Positions 42,837 through 52,596 are shown, counted from the first letter of the stretch. The stretch: DNA of 64,000 bases from Streptomyces sp. 35G-GA-8 (GCF_023534745.1 NZ_JAMHJQ010000004.1:124001-188000), one strand, 5' to 3'. The notes: generated by a model not told the origin, from the letters alone. Numbers and translations are program-made.

Positions 42837-43808
42837 ATGCGGAAGAGCCTTCGGAGCCGGAGCGGGAGCGGCCGTCCTGGCGGGGATCGCCGCCCGGCCC
42901 GGAAGGGGCGCGGAGGGCGCCGGTCAGGCGCCTGGACGGCCGCCGCGACCGCCACGGCACTGACCGTGACCGGCCTGCTGGCCGGCTGCACCGGCCTCGG
43001 CGGATCCCCGTCCGACACGGAGGTCGAGCGCACCGCCCCGTCCTCGCGCCCGCCCCTGTGGAACCGCGCCCCGGCCTCGGTGGCGGCGGTCGGCGACTCC
43101 ATCACCCGTGGCTTCGACGCGTGTGTGGTGCTCGCGGACTGCCCGGAGGTGTCCTGGTCGACGGGTACGGACAGCAAGGTGCGCAGCCTCGCCCTGCGGC
43201 TGCTCGGCGCTCCGGCGGCGAAGGAGCGCAGTTGGAACCACGCCGCGACCGGCGCCAAGATGTCCGACCTGCCGGGCCAGCTGGCACAGGCCGCGCAGAA
43301 CAAGCCCGAGCTGGTCACGATCATGGTGGGCGCCAATGACGCCTGCCAGGACACGGCGAAGCAGATGACACCGGTCGCCGACTTCCGTAAGTCGTTCGAG
43401 GCGTCGATGCGTCAGTTGCGCGCGGGGGCGCCCAAGGCGCAGGTGTATGTGTCGAGCGTGCCGGATCTGAAGCGGCTCTGGTCGACGGGCCGGGGCAATC
43501 CGCTGGGCCGGCAGATCTGGAAGCTGGGGATCTGCGCCACGATGCTCGGGGACTCGCAGGACATGAGCAAGCGGGCGCAGGACCGGCGGAACATGGTGTA
43601 CGAGCGGGTCGTGGCGTACAACGACGTGCTGAAGGACGTGTGCGCGAAGGATCCGCGCTGCCGGTACGACGGCGGCGCGGTCTTCGACTTCCGGTTCACC
43701 GGCGATCAGTTGAGCCACTGGGACTGGTTCCATCCCAGCAAGGACGGGCAGAGCAGGCTGGCGGAGATCGCGTACCGCAATGTCACGGCCGTGAAGCCAC
43801 CCGCGTAG
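42837..43808 (+). CDS. SGNH/GDSL hydrolase lipoprotein
   Basis: A 323-residue exported lipoprotein. The Arg-rich start and hydrophobic segment end in the lipobox LLAGC (Cys51). The SGNH blocks are AAVGDSITRGF (Ser88), a Gly block in the AATGAKMSDLPGQ region, VGANDAC (Asn) and HWDWFHPSKDGQ (Asp and His). It would be an esterase or lipase on the outer face of the membrane. ATG at 42837 follows GGAAGGA. The 298-bp region upstream has a 13-bp palindrome GGAGT-GAA-ACTCC (42598-42610) and no clear promoter. Confidence 0.9.
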   Translation: MRKSLRSRSGSGRPGGDRRPARKGRGGRRSGAWTAAATATALTVTGLLAGCTGLGGSPSDTEVERTAPSSRPPLWNRAPASVAAVGDSITRGFDACVVLADCPEVSWSTGTDSKVRSLALRLLGAPAAKERSWNHAATGAKMSDLPGQLAQAAQNKPELVTIMVGANDACQDTAKQMTPVADFRKSFEASMRQLRAGAPKAQVYVSSVPDLKRLWSTGRGNPLGRQIWKLGICATMLGDSQDMSKRAQDRRNMVYERVVAYNDVLKDVCAKDPRCRYDGGAVFDFRFTGDQLSHWDWFHPSKDGQSRLAEIAYRNVTAVKPPA

Positions 43809-43863
43809 GACCTCTCCGGCGCCAGTGCCGCGACCGGCAATAGCCCGCGTAGGGTTTTCCCTC

Positions 43864-44844
43864 GTGACTGTCATCAATACGGAGCGCGTCGGTACGACCG
43901 GTGAGGGTACGCCCGTCGACCGCTGGACCCTCGAACGGGCCGGTACCCGGCTACGCCTGCTGACGTACGGCGGCATCGTGCAGTCGGTCGAGATACCGGA
44001 CCGGAACGGCACCGTCGCCAATGTGGCGCTCGGCTTCCCGGATCTCGCGGGCTATCTGGGTGTGGGCGGGCCCTACTTCGGGGCGCTGGTGGGCCGCTAC
44101 GCGAACCGCATCGGGGGCGCGGCCTTCACACTCGACGGCCGGACACACCGGCTCGCGCCCAACGACGGTCCGAACAGTCTGCACGGCGGTGAGCGGGGCT
44201 TCGACCGGCGTGTCTGGGACGCGGAGCAGGCCGGGGACCACGGGGTACGGCTGTCGCGGATCAGCCCCGACGGCGAGGAGGGCTTTCCCGGCCGGCTGGA
44301 CATCTCGGCGACATACACGCTGGACGCGGACGGTGCGCTGCGGATCGACTACCGCGCGGTGACGGACGCCCCGACACATGTGAATCCGACGAATCACACC
44401 TACTGGAATCTGGGCGGCGCGGGCAGTGGCACCGCGACCGGTCATGAACTGCGTATCGCGGCGGGGCACATCACGCCGGTGGACGGCTCCGCCGTACCGA
44501 CCGGGGAGCTGGCACCCGTCGACGGCACCCGCTTCGACTTCCGCGAGCCGCGCCCGGTGGGCTCCGGCTACGACCACAACTTCGTCCTGGACGGGGCGGG
44601 TCCGGCGGCCGAGTTGTACGACCCGGTGTCGGGCCGGGTGCTGACCGTGACCACCACGGAGCCCGGGATGCAGCTCTACACCGGCGACCACTTCGACGGG
44701 GAGCCGTACGGTCCGGGGGACGGGATCGCGCTGGAGACACAGCACTTCCCCGACTCCCCGAACCGGCCGGCGTTCCCGAGCACGGTGCTGCGGCCGGGCG
44801 AGGTGTTCGTCTCGACCACGACGTTCGGCTTCGGCGTCCGGTAG
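43864..44844 (+). CDS. Aldose 1-epimerase (galactose mutarotase)
   Basis: A 326-residue mutarotase that interconverts alpha and beta anomers of hexoses. GRYANRIGGAAF, the catalytic His pair in NSLHGGERGFDRRVW and NPTNHTYWNLGG, SGYDHNFVLDG, and the general base Glu in IALETQHFPDSPN all match GalM. It is cytoplasmic and convergent with the GH3 glucosidase four bp away, so the two may share a carbohydrate role. GTG at 43864 has TAGGGT (43850-43855) 8 nt upstream, predicting a leaderless message. Confidence 0.92.
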   Translation: MTVINTERVGTTGEGTPVDRWTLERAGTRLRLLTYGGIVQSVEIPDRNGTVANVALGFPDLAGYLGVGGPYFGALVGRYANRIGGAAFTLDGRTHRLAPNDGPNSLHGGERGFDRRVWDAEQAGDHGVRLSRISPDGEEGFPGRLDISATYTLDADGALRIDYRAVTDAPTHVNPTNHTYWNLGGAGSGTATGHELRIAAGHITPVDGSAVPTGELAPVDGTRFDFREPRPVGSGYDHNFVLDGAGPAAELYDPVSGRVLTVTTTEPGMQLYTGDHFDGEPYGPGDGIALETQHFPDSPNRPAFPSTVLRPGEVFVSTTTFGFGVR

Positions 44845-44848
44845 CCCG

Positions 44849-47371
44849 CTACGGCCGCGCGTCCACCACGGCGTGCAGCCGGCGGTCGGCGACGGACCTG
44901 CCCGCCTGGACCTCGTACGCACCGGGGACGAACGACCAGGATCCGGAGTCCTCGTCCCAGATCTCGAACGCCCTGCGCCGCAGCGGGATCCGCGCCTCGA
45001 CCGTCTCGCCCGGTCCCGCCTCGACCGACGCGAAGCCGGCCAGCCAGCGGGCCGGGCGCTCCACGGTGTCGTCCACGGGGGCCAGATAGATCTGGACGAC
45101 CTCACGGCCCGCGCGGACACCGGTGTTGCGCAGCCGTACCCGCGCGTCGTCGGGGGTGGCCGTGATCGTCTCGTACTCCCAGTCGGTGTAGCCGAGGCCG
45201 TGGCCGAACGGGTACGCGGGGGCGACACCCGCACGTTCCCAGGCCCGGTAGCCGATGAACACGCCCTCGCTGTAGTGGAGTTCACCGTCGGCCGGGGTGG
45301 TCGCCGAGACCGGTACGTCGGCCAGCGCGACCGGCCAGGTGGTGGGCAGCCGGCCGCTTGGCTCCGCCGCGCCGAGCAGGACGTCGGCGAGCGCGGCGCC
45401 GCCCTCCTGGCCGGGGAACCAGCTGAGCAGCACCGCCGCCACGTCCTCGCGCCAGGGCATCTCCACCGGGGAGCCGGTGTTGACGACCACGACGGTGTTC
45501 GGGTTGACGGCGGCGACCGCGCGTACCAGATCGTCCTGGCGGCCGGGGAGCTTGAGGTTCTCGCGGTCGAAGCCCTCGGACTCGACGCGTTCGGTGGTGG
45601 CGACGACCACGACGGCCGTGCCCGCGGTACGGGCCGCCTCGACGGCCTGGAGGATCAGTTCGTCGGGGTCGTGCCGCGGGCCGAGATGGAGCAGCGAGAA
45701 CGCGACGGCCTTGATCGGGGCGTCCGGGATCCGGTGGACGGTGTGCAGGAGCGAGACCGTGACGCGCTCGCCCTCGGTCAGTTCCGCGTGGGCGCGCTCC
45801 ACCGGCCGGCCGAAGAACGCCTCGAACGGATCGGAGGCGGCGCCCAGTCGCTCCGTGCCGTCGAAGAGGACCTTGCCGTCGACGGTGAGGACGAAGCCGC
45901 CGAGACCGCGGGTGCCGAAGGCGTGCTCGCCGCTCTCGCGCGGGAGGAAGGTGCCGGTCAGTTCGACGGTGTGCAGCTCCTCGTGGGTGACACCGTCGGG
46001 CAGATCGCTGCCGGCCCACTGCACCCGGCCGCCCGGGACGGTGGAGGTCCCGAGGATCCGTCCGTCCGCCGCGCGGCAGAGGGCGGTCAGCTCGAAGCCG
46101 CTGCCCGCGTCGGCGAGTTCCTCGTTGGGGTCGGCGCCGAGGGAGTAGCCGAGGGAGCCGTCGGGAAGGGCGGCGGTGAGCCCGTCGAGCGGGGAGACCA
46201 CATGGTCGGGGAAGACCACCGCGGAGCCGCCGCCGAGCACCCGGGCCTCGCGGGCCGGGGCGCCGCTGAGCGCGACCGTACCGGTCCTGGCCGGATCGAT
46301 CGGGAGGACCGGAGCCGGCCGGCCGCCGCGGGCCTCGCCGCTGTCGTCCTCGTCCTCGTGCTCGGCGTGTGTCCGTGGTTCGTTGCGTACGAGGACGAAG
46401 GAGCGGCGCGCGATCTCGCGGGCCAGGGCGTCGCCGTCGATCGGCGCGGGCGGATCGGTGACGGCCGCGGGGGCGCCGTCGAGTATGCCGACCCGGGCGG
46501 CGAGCATCAGCACCCTGCGTACCGCGTCGTCGACGGCGGACTCCGGCACCTCACCGGCGCGTACCGCGGCGACGAGCGCGTCGCCGTAGACCGTGCGCGG
46601 TCCTGGCATCGCGACATCGAGCCCGCCGAGCAGGGCGCCGACGGTGGACCTGGCCGCCAGCCAGTCGGAGACGACGGCGCCGTCGAATCCCCACTCGCCG
46701 CGCAGGACTTCGTTCTGGAGATAGCGGTGTTCGGTCATCGTCGAGCCGTTGACCTGGTTGTACGCGGCCATGATGCCCCAGGGGTGGGCGTTGGCGACGA
46801 TGGCCTCGAAGGGGGCGAGATACAGCTCGCGCAGCGGGCGCGGGGCGACGATGTTGTCGACGGTGAAGCGGTCGGTCTCGGCGTCGTTCGCGACGAAGTG
46901 CTTGACCGTCGTACCGACCCCGCCGTCCTGGACGCCCCGTACATACGCGGTGCCGATCTCGCCGGTGAGGTACGGGTCCTCGCTGTACGCCTCGAAGTGG
47001 CGGCCCCCGAGGGGAGATCGGTGCAGATTCACGGTCGGCGCGAGCAGTACGTGCACGCCCTTGCGGCGGGCCTCCTGGGCGAGCAGCCGGCCGGCCCGGC
47101 GGGTCAGTTCCGGATCCCAGGAGGCGGCGAGCGCGGTCGGCGACGGCAGGGCGATGGACGGGTCGTTCGCCGTCCATCGCACCCCGCGGACCCCGATCGG
47201 ACCGTCGGACATGACCAGGGAGGCCAGCCCGATCTCCGGGAGCGGGGGCAGGGACCACATGTCCTGACCGGCCAGCAGCCCCGCCTTCGCGGCCAGATCC
47301 AGCGTGCCGAGCGCCGCCTCGACGGCCGCCTCGCGGGTCTGAGCGGCCCGGGTGTCGGACGCGTCTGCCAC
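44849..47371 (-). CDS. Glycoside hydrolase family 3 beta-glucosidase with PA14 domain
   Basis: An 840-residue retaining glycosidase. The N-terminal (beta/alpha)8 barrel has KHFVANDAETDR and the nucleophile Asp236 in GFDGAVVSDW. The alpha/beta sandwich is interrupted by a PA14 domain (residues about 430-570, VQWAGSDLPDG ... GFVLTVDGKVLFDG), as in KmBglI-type enzymes. ESEGFDRENLKLPG and a C-terminal fibronectin-III-like domain (VQIYLAPVDDTVERPARWLAGF) follow. An acidic linker (HAEHEDEDDSGEARGG) sits before the sandwich. There is no signal peptide, so it acts on imported oligosaccharides. GTG at 47371 follows GAGGAGG. Confidence 0.93.
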   Translation of the reverse strand: MADASDTRAAQTREAAVEAALGTLDLAAKAGLLAGQDMWSLPPLPEIGLASLVMSDGPIGVRGVRWTANDPSIALPSPTALAASWDPELTRRAGRLLAQEARRKGVHVLLAPTVNLHRSPLGGRHFEAYSEDPYLTGEIGTAYVRGVQDGGVGTTVKHFVANDAETDRFTVDNIVAPRPLRELYLAPFEAIVANAHPWGIMAAYNQVNGSTMTEHRYLQNEVLRGEWGFDGAVVSDWLAARSTVGALLGGLDVAMPGPRTVYGDALVAAVRAGEVPESAVDDAVRRVLMLAARVGILDGAPAAVTDPPAPIDGDALAREIARRSFVLVRNEPRTHAEHEDEDDSGEARGGRPAPVLPIDPARTGTVALSGAPAREARVLGGGSAVVFPDHVVSPLDGLTAALPDGSLGYSLGADPNEELADAGSGFELTALCRAADGRILGTSTVPGGRVQWAGSDLPDGVTHEELHTVELTGTFLPRESGEHAFGTRGLGGFVLTVDGKVLFDGTERLGAASDPFEAFFGRPVERAHAELTEGERVTVSLLHTVHRIPDAPIKAVAFSLLHLGPRHDPDELILQAVEAARTAGTAVVVVATTERVESEGFDRENLKLPGRQDDLVRAVAAVNPNTVVVVNTGSPVEMPWREDVAAVLLSWFPGQEGGAALADVLLGAAEPSGRLPTTWPVALADVPVSATTPADGELHYSEGVFIGYRAWERAGVAPAYPFGHGLGYTDWEYETITATPDDARVRLRNTGVRAGREVVQIYLAPVDDTVERPARWLAGFASVEAGPGETVEARIPLRRRAFEIWDEDSGSWSFVPGAYEVQAGRSVADRRLHAVVDARP

Positions 47372-47501
47372 AGCCGTACCTCCTCGTCGAAGAGTCTCCG
47401 TCTCCGCCGGATGGTCGCACAGCGATCCGGCCGGTTGTAGTGCCCATGGTCATCCGCCCCGCCCGGAGGTGATACTTCCGCCACCCGACGGAAGGACTCC
47501 C

Positions 47502-48821
47502 GTGAGACTCATGAGGCCCCTGGGCCACATACGTGTACGCCCCGAGCTGTTCGGGCTCGCACTCCTCACCACCACCGCGCTCACCCTCGCCGTGCCGCCC
47601 CCGCTCGCCGCCGCCGCTCAGCCCGCCCCCGTACGGTCCGCCGGCACCGCCGCGTTCACCGTCGAGGAACAGCGGCTGGACCGGGCCGTGCCCCAGGAGA
47701 TCCTGCGGCGCGGCGGTTTCGACACCGTGGCACCGGACTTCGTACGGTCACTGCGCGGCGCGGACTCGTACGCCGAGGCCGAGCGGGCCGTCGCGCGGAA
47801 TGGCGCGCGGCTCTGGCAGCGGGCGGTGGACCGGGCGCAGGGGCGCGGTCCCGCGCGCGGCGATCTGAGCCGGGACGACGACCGGCCGCTGTACTGGGCA
47901 CGGCTCGCGCTCACCCGTGAACTGCGGCAGTGGCAGCCGGAGTTCGACCTCTCCGAGAGCGGGCGGGCGGCGCTGCTCGGGAAGCTGGAGCGCTCCTCGC
48001 GCGGCCAGGACTCCATGGACTTCCCGGCACGCGGCGACATCAAGGGGGCCGAGGAGACCAAGGGCGTCAAGCGGATCGTGCTGACGGGCTTCGACCCCTT
48101 CACCCTGGACCGCGACATCCGGATCAGCAATCCGTCCGGGGCGACGGCGCTGGCGCTGGACGGCACGGTGATCAGGACCGCCGACGGGCCCGCCCGTATC
48201 GAGGCCGCCGTCTTCCCCGTCCGCTGGGGGGACTTCGCCGACGGCACCGTCGAACAGGCCCTGCGCGAGCCGCTGTCGAGGGCCGATCTCTTCACCACGG
48301 TGAGCCAGGGCCGGGTCGGCCGGATCGATGTCGAGCGCTTCAACGGCGCCTGGCGCGGCGGGTTCGGGGACAACGAGAATGTCTCGGAGACCGGGCTCGT
48401 ACCGGTGTCCGATCCGGCCTCGCAGCCGCAGTGGACGACGACCAGCCTGCCGTACCACTCGATCGTGGCGGCGGACACGGGCCGCTTCCCGGTGTACGAC
48501 AACACGTCGGTGACCGAGATCCCGGCGGGCGGGACCGCGCCGGTGGTACGTCCTGACGGACCGACGCCCGGTTCGGCGGCCCGTGCCGGGGGCGGCGGGG
48601 ACTATCTGTCCAATGAGATCGCCTACCGCGCGACGCTGCTCCGCGACCGGCTGGGGCTGGACATCCCTGGCGGCCATGTGCACACGCCGGTGCTCCAGTT
48701 CGGGGCGGGGAACACCGACCCGGCGACGGGGTCCGTGACGGACCCGGAGTTCGTCCGGAACAGGCTGGACATCATCGCGCAGCTGCGGACGATCATCACG
48801 GTGGCCGCGGAAAACTCCTGA
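47502..48821 (+). CDS. Secreted pyroglutamyl-peptidase homologue with Ser in place of the catalytic Cys
   Basis: A 439-residue exported protein. A signal peptide (residues about 1-40) and a 150-residue helical domain of unknown role precede a C-terminal C15-like domain starting IVLTGFDPF near residue 190. In C15 peptidases the nucleophile sits in T-Y-V-C-N and the His 24 residues later. Here the equivalent is DYLSNE with Ser370, and His394 (GGHVHTPV) is exactly 24 residues on. The domain also has long insertions. It may be inactive, a serine variant or a binding protein. GTG at 47502 follows GGAAGGA. Confidence 0.8.
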   Translation: MRLMRPLGHIRVRPELFGLALLTTTALTLAVPPPLAAAAQPAPVRSAGTAAFTVEEQRLDRAVPQEILRRGGFDTVAPDFVRSLRGADSYAEAERAVARNGARLWQRAVDRAQGRGPARGDLSRDDDRPLYWARLALTRELRQWQPEFDLSESGRAALLGKLERSSRGQDSMDFPARGDIKGAEETKGVKRIVLTGFDPFTLDRDIRISNPSGATALALDGTVIRTADGPARIEAAVFPVRWGDFADGTVEQALREPLSRADLFTTVSQGRVGRIDVERFNGAWRGGFGDNENVSETGLVPVSDPASQPQWTTTSLPYHSIVAADTGRFPVYDNTSVTEIPAGGTAPVVRPDGPTPGSAARAGGGGDYLSNEIAYRATLLRDRLGLDIPGGHVHTPVLQFGAGNTDPATGSVTDPEFVRNRLDIIAQLRTIITVAAENS

Positions 48822-48850
48822 TCCGCCCCAGTCGCGTCAAGCGCGGAACG

Positions 48851-48904
48851 CGCGGCGCCGTCCGATCCGGTACGGGATACGAATCCGGATCGGACGGCGC
48901 CGCG
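48851..48904. terminator. 20-bp perfect hairpin between convergent genes
   Basis: 48851-48870 and 48885-48904 are perfect reverse complements (20 bp, GC-rich) around a 14-nt loop, between the peptidase-homologue stop at 48821 and the EI24 stop at 48927. Confidence 0.85.
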
Positions 48905-48926
48905 GGACGGCTTGTGAGTTCCGCCG

Positions 48927-49748
48927 CTACTTGTCCATGGCGAGCGGCACGCCCGGCCGCCGCGTGCCCTGTCCGCCGGTCGCGGCGTCGTCGTCGGCGG
49001 ACGGGTCCTGCGGCGGGGCCGTCAGCTCGCGCACCATGAGGGTCGCCCCCGCCACCGCGCCCGGCATCAGGAAGACCGCCACGAACGGGACGAGGAAGGC
49101 GAGCGTGAGCGGGACGCCGAAGCCGAGGGTGAGCATCCGCCGGCCCCGGAGCAGCCGCAGGCGCTCCTTCAGCTCGACTCCGCGACGCTGGAGCGCCACC
49201 GCCGTCAGCTCCTCCGCCAGGAAGAAGCCGGAGACACAGAAGCCGAGCACGGGAATGACGGTCTGCCCGACGACGGGAAGGAAACCGAGCGCGAAGAGCA
49301 GCACGCCGTACAGCGCCACCCGCACCAGGATCCGCACACTGTCCCGGGCGGAGATCCACAGCTCGCGCCAGAGCGACAGCCCGGACTCCGGGACCTCGCC
49401 GCCCTCCGCGCGGTCGACCTCCTCCGAGAGCGATTCGTAGAAGGGCTGGCCGACCAGCAGCGTCACGGCGGTGAAGGTGATCACCGCGAGGAACAGCCCG
49501 AGCGCGAAGACCAGCACGGTCAGGGAGCCCCGGAAGAGACCGAGCCAGGGCGAGGACCAGTCGTCCGCGAAGGGGGTGGCCCAGGCCGTCAGATTGTCGG
49601 CGCCGTAGCCGAGGCCGACAAGCGCGCCCGCATACAGGACCAGAGTGACCAAACCGGGCAGCAGTCCGAATCCGAACCACCGGCCGTGGCCCGCGACCCA
49701 GCGCTGGCCCTTCATCAAGTAGCCGAAGCCGGCGCCGAGATCATGCAT
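48927..49748 (-). CDS. EI24 domain (CysZ-like) membrane protein
   Basis: A 273-residue protein with about four to six hydrophobic helices (WFGFGLLPGLVTLVLYAGALVG, LTVLVFALGLFLAVITFTAVTLLVG, VALYGVLLFALGFLPVVGQTVIPVLGF, LTLAFLVPFVAVFLMPGAVAGA) and the QPFYESLSEEVD motif of the EI24/CysZ family. CysZ transports sulfate in other bacteria; that role here is unproven. TAAGCT (49760-49755 on the minus strand) lies 6 nt before the ATG at 49748, so likely leaderless. Confidence 0.87.
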   Translation of the reverse strand: MHDLGAGFGYLMKGQRWVAGHGRWFGFGLLPGLVTLVLYAGALVGLGYGADNLTAWATPFADDWSSPWLGLFRGSLTVLVFALGLFLAVITFTAVTLLVGQPFYESLSEEVDRAEGGEVPESGLSLWRELWISARDSVRILVRVALYGVLLFALGFLPVVGQTVIPVLGFCVSGFFLAEELTAVALQRRGVELKERLRLLRGRRMLTLGFGVPLTLAFLVPFVAVFLMPGAVAGATLMVRELTAPPQDPSADDDAATGGQGTRRPGVPLAMDK

Positions 49749-49837
49749 GGACGCAGCTTACCGGCTGCGTATGAACCCCCCTTGATGTTCGCGTGAGTAA
49801 CCGGTAGACCCTGCGTACCGATCAACGTCGATCGCCA

Positions 49838-49855
49838 CCGATCATTTCTGATCGG
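49838..49855. promoter_or_regulatory. Palindrome upstream of M14 peptidase gene
   Basis: CCGATCA-TTTC-TGATCGG (49838-49855), a perfect 7-bp inverted repeat about 60 bp before the M14 start, in a GATC-rich divergent region. Possible operator. Confidence 0.35.
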
Positions 49856-49914
49856 CTCCGCATTGATCGCCTCTGACTTTGCCGTCACTTCCGAGGACCC
49901 GGAGGAACAGACGT

Positions 49915-52476
49915 ATGGGGATACCCAGACCCGTCCTGCTCACCACCGCTGTCAGCGCTCTCGCCGGCGCCCTGCTGCTCGCCCCGCTCCCGGCGACCGC
50001 CGCCCCGGGCCAGGACACCCGGCGCCCGCACCCCGTCAGGGAGAGCGGCGGCCCCGACACCACCGCCGCCGCGCTCCAGAAGACCACCGGCACCCCCGGT
50101 ACGTCCGCGCCTCCCGCGCTGCGCAAGGACGGCGGCTACCCCCGGCGTACGGTCCTCGACACGCCGCCGGAGAACCCGGCCGACAAGTCGATCAAGCTGG
50201 GTCTGGCCCCGTACCACTCGCTCGCTCCCCGGCTCAACGCGCTCCAGAAGCTGAGCGATCGCGTCAGCGTCGAGGTGGCGGGGCGGTCCGCGGCCGGCCA
50301 TGAGCTGTATCTCGTCACCGTCACCGCGCCCGAGAGCTCCCGCGAGTCCCGCGAGCAGGACCGGATGCGCGAGCTGATCGAGGACTCCCCGGCGGCCGCG
50401 GCCAAGGACCGGCGTATCACGTCCTCGTACAAGACCCCGGTCTTCATCAACAACAACATCCACGGCAACGAGTGGGAGGGCACCGACGCCGCCCTGAAGC
50501 TCATCGAGGAACTGGCGAAGGCGAAGGACGGCAGAACGGCCGGGCTGCTCGCCAAGAACCGGATCTATCTCAATGTGACCGCCAACCCCGACGGCCGGAT
50601 CGCCGGGACCCGCGCCAACGGCAACGGCTTCGATCTCAACCGGGACTTCATCACCGCCTCGCAGCCCGAGTCACAGACGATCCGGCGGATCGCCGTCGAC
50701 AAGCAGCCCGCCGTCATGCTCGATCTGCACGGCTATGTCAACGGCACGCTGATCGAGCCGACGACGCCGCCGCACGGCGAGAACTACGAGTACGACCTCT
50801 TCCTCAAGAACAGCTACGCCAACGCCCTCGGCATGGAGAAGGCGGTGAACGATCTCGGCTACACCCCGGACAAGGACGGGGTCCAGCCGCCCGTCATCCC
50901 CTTCCGCGACCAGCAGGAGGGCTGGGACGACTGGCCGCCGATCTTCACCCCGCAGTACATGGCGTTCCAGGGCGCGGTGGCCTCGCACACCGTCGAGTTC
51001 CCGATGCGCGTCAACAACAACGACTACAACAACCTGCCGGTGGAGGAGCTGCGCCGGCGCTCCGCGATCAACACCGACATCGCGGGCGCGGTGATGCGCG
51101 CGACCCTGGACTACACGCTCGACCACCGTACGTCGTTGATCGCCGACCAGATCGAGACGTTCCGGCGGGGAGCGGCGGGCGAGGCGCAGCGGCCGGTGTC
51201 CGAGGAGACCGTGCCGGGCGTACCGGGCATCGGACCGGAGGACGTGTACACCACGTCCTTCCCCCGCGCGTATGTGATCCCGGCGGGCCAGGGGCAGCGC
51301 TCGGCGACCGCGGCGGCCCGGCTGGTGGACCATCTGATCGCCAATGACGTACGGGTGGAGCGCGCCCGTACCGGCTTCCGGCTGGCGGGACGTTCATATC
51401 CGGCGGGCTCGTACCTCGTCGACATGCACCAGGCCAAGCGCGGTATCGCCAATGTGATCCTGGACGCGGGCCGGGACATCAGCGCGGACGTCTCCACGAT
51501 GTACGACATCTCGGGGTGGAGCCTCGGGCTGCTGTGGGGCGCGAGCGTCGACAAGGTCCAGAAGGCCGACGGCGGGCTGCACATCCCGACGCGTCCGGTC
51601 CAGGCCGCGTCCCCGACCGGGGCGGTGACGGGGCACGGCGATCTCCGGCTGCGCCTGGACGACCCGAAGGAGCTGGCCGCGCTCAACTCCCTGCTCACGC
51701 AGGGGGTGAGGATACGGCGGGCGGCGGACGGTTCGGCGATCGTGCCGGCCTCGGCACGGCGTGAGGCGGCCGTCCTCGCGGACCGTTACGGCGTCGCCTT
51801 CACCGCCACCAAGGAGAAGGGCTCGGGGACGGTGGCCCGTACGCGCGTCGCGGCGGCGGTGACGTCCGGCGAGCAGTTCGCCCTGCGGGAGATGGGCTTC
51901 GAGGTGCTGCCGGTCTCGACCGCGACGCTGAACGCGGGCTTCGACTGGTCGAAGGCGGATGTCCTGTACGTCTCCTCCGGTCTCCAGTACGGCGCGCTCA
52001 ACCCGGCGGCGCGCTCGGCCCTGGACGGCTTCCTCGCCGGCGGCGGGGGCGTGGTCACGCTCGGTTCGACCGGGGCGGCCTTCAACACCGCCGCGGGTCT
52101 GCTCGCCGTCAAGCCGGTCGCGGGCAACGGCGACGCGAACGGCGTGGTGCGGGTGACCAACGCGGGCGGCCCGATCACGGGTGGCGCCCCGGCGCACACC
52201 TTCGTCTACTCGCCGCTGTGGTTCACCGACCTCGGTCGTGGCGTGCGGGTCGAGCAGTCGTACGGCACCGGGGGCCCGCTGGTGTCCGGCCACTGGCGCG
52301 CGAAGGAGGACGGTACGGGCGGCCCCTCGGACGCGGCCGGCCGGGCCTCCGTCGTCAGCGGTATGTCCACGAAGGGCGGGTCCGTGGTGCTGTTCGGTAC
52401 GGAGCCGCTGTTCCGCGACCATCCGAAGGGGCTGTTCTCGCAGGTCGGCCGGGCCCTGCTGGGGGCGGCCGGCTGA
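49915..52476 (+). CDS. Secreted M14-family zinc carboxypeptidase
   Basis: An 853-residue secreted protein. The signal peptide (MGIPRPVLLTTAVSALAG...ATA-AP) is about 30 residues. The M14 domain (residues about 95-400) has the zinc motif NNNIHGNEWEG (His183, Glu186), the Asn-Arg pair in FDLNRDF, the third zinc ligand His in MLDLHGY and the catalytic Glu in HTVEFP. The C-terminal 400 residues have a glutamine-amidotransferase-like fold appearance (VLYVSSGLQYG, GFLAGGGGVVTLGSTG) common in these long Streptomyces M14 proteins. It would trim extracellular peptides. ATG at 49915 follows GGAGG. Confidence 0.9.
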   Translation: MGIPRPVLLTTAVSALAGALLLAPLPATAAPGQDTRRPHPVRESGGPDTTAAALQKTTGTPGTSAPPALRKDGGYPRRTVLDTPPENPADKSIKLGLAPYHSLAPRLNALQKLSDRVSVEVAGRSAAGHELYLVTVTAPESSRESREQDRMRELIEDSPAAAAKDRRITSSYKTPVFINNNIHGNEWEGTDAALKLIEELAKAKDGRTAGLLAKNRIYLNVTANPDGRIAGTRANGNGFDLNRDFITASQPESQTIRRIAVDKQPAVMLDLHGYVNGTLIEPTTPPHGENYEYDLFLKNSYANALGMEKAVNDLGYTPDKDGVQPPVIPFRDQQEGWDDWPPIFTPQYMAFQGAVASHTVEFPMRVNNNDYNNLPVEELRRRSAINTDIAGAVMRATLDYTLDHRTSLIADQIETFRRGAAGEAQRPVSEETVPGVPGIGPEDVYTTSFPRAYVIPAGQGQRSATAAARLVDHLIANDVRVERARTGFRLAGRSYPAGSYLVDMHQAKRGIANVILDAGRDISADVSTMYDISGWSLGLLWGASVDKVQKADGGLHIPTRPVQAASPTGAVTGHGDLRLRLDDPKELAALNSLLTQGVRIRRAADGSAIVPASARREAAVLADRYGVAFTATKEKGSGTVARTRVAAAVTSGEQFALREMGFEVLPVSTATLNAGFDWSKADVLYVSSGLQYGALNPAARSALDGFLAGGGGVVTLGSTGAAFNTAAGLLAVKPVAGNGDANGVVRVTNAGGPITGGAPAHTFVYSPLWFTDLGRGVRVEQSYGTGGPLVSGHWRAKEDGTGGPSDAAGRASVVSGMSTKGGSVVLFGTEPLFRDHPKGLFSQVGRALLGAAG

Positions 52477-52562
52477 TTTCTCACGGCGTCCACGTGCTAC
52501 GGCGTCTCCCTGTGGCGTCTCCGTGATGCCGACGTGACGCCGGGGCCGTTCGGGGGCCGTTC

Positions 52563-52596
52563 GGGGGCCGTTCCCGCAGGTGCGGGGGCGGCCCCC
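52563..52596. terminator. Bidirectional hairpin, M14 / GH43-lectin
   Basis: GGGGGCCG-tt-CCCGC (52563-52577) pairs with GCGGG-gg-CGGCCCCC (52582-52596), a two-part stem of 13 bp. A tandem ggggccgttcg repeat lies just upstream (52550-52572). Confidence 0.7.
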
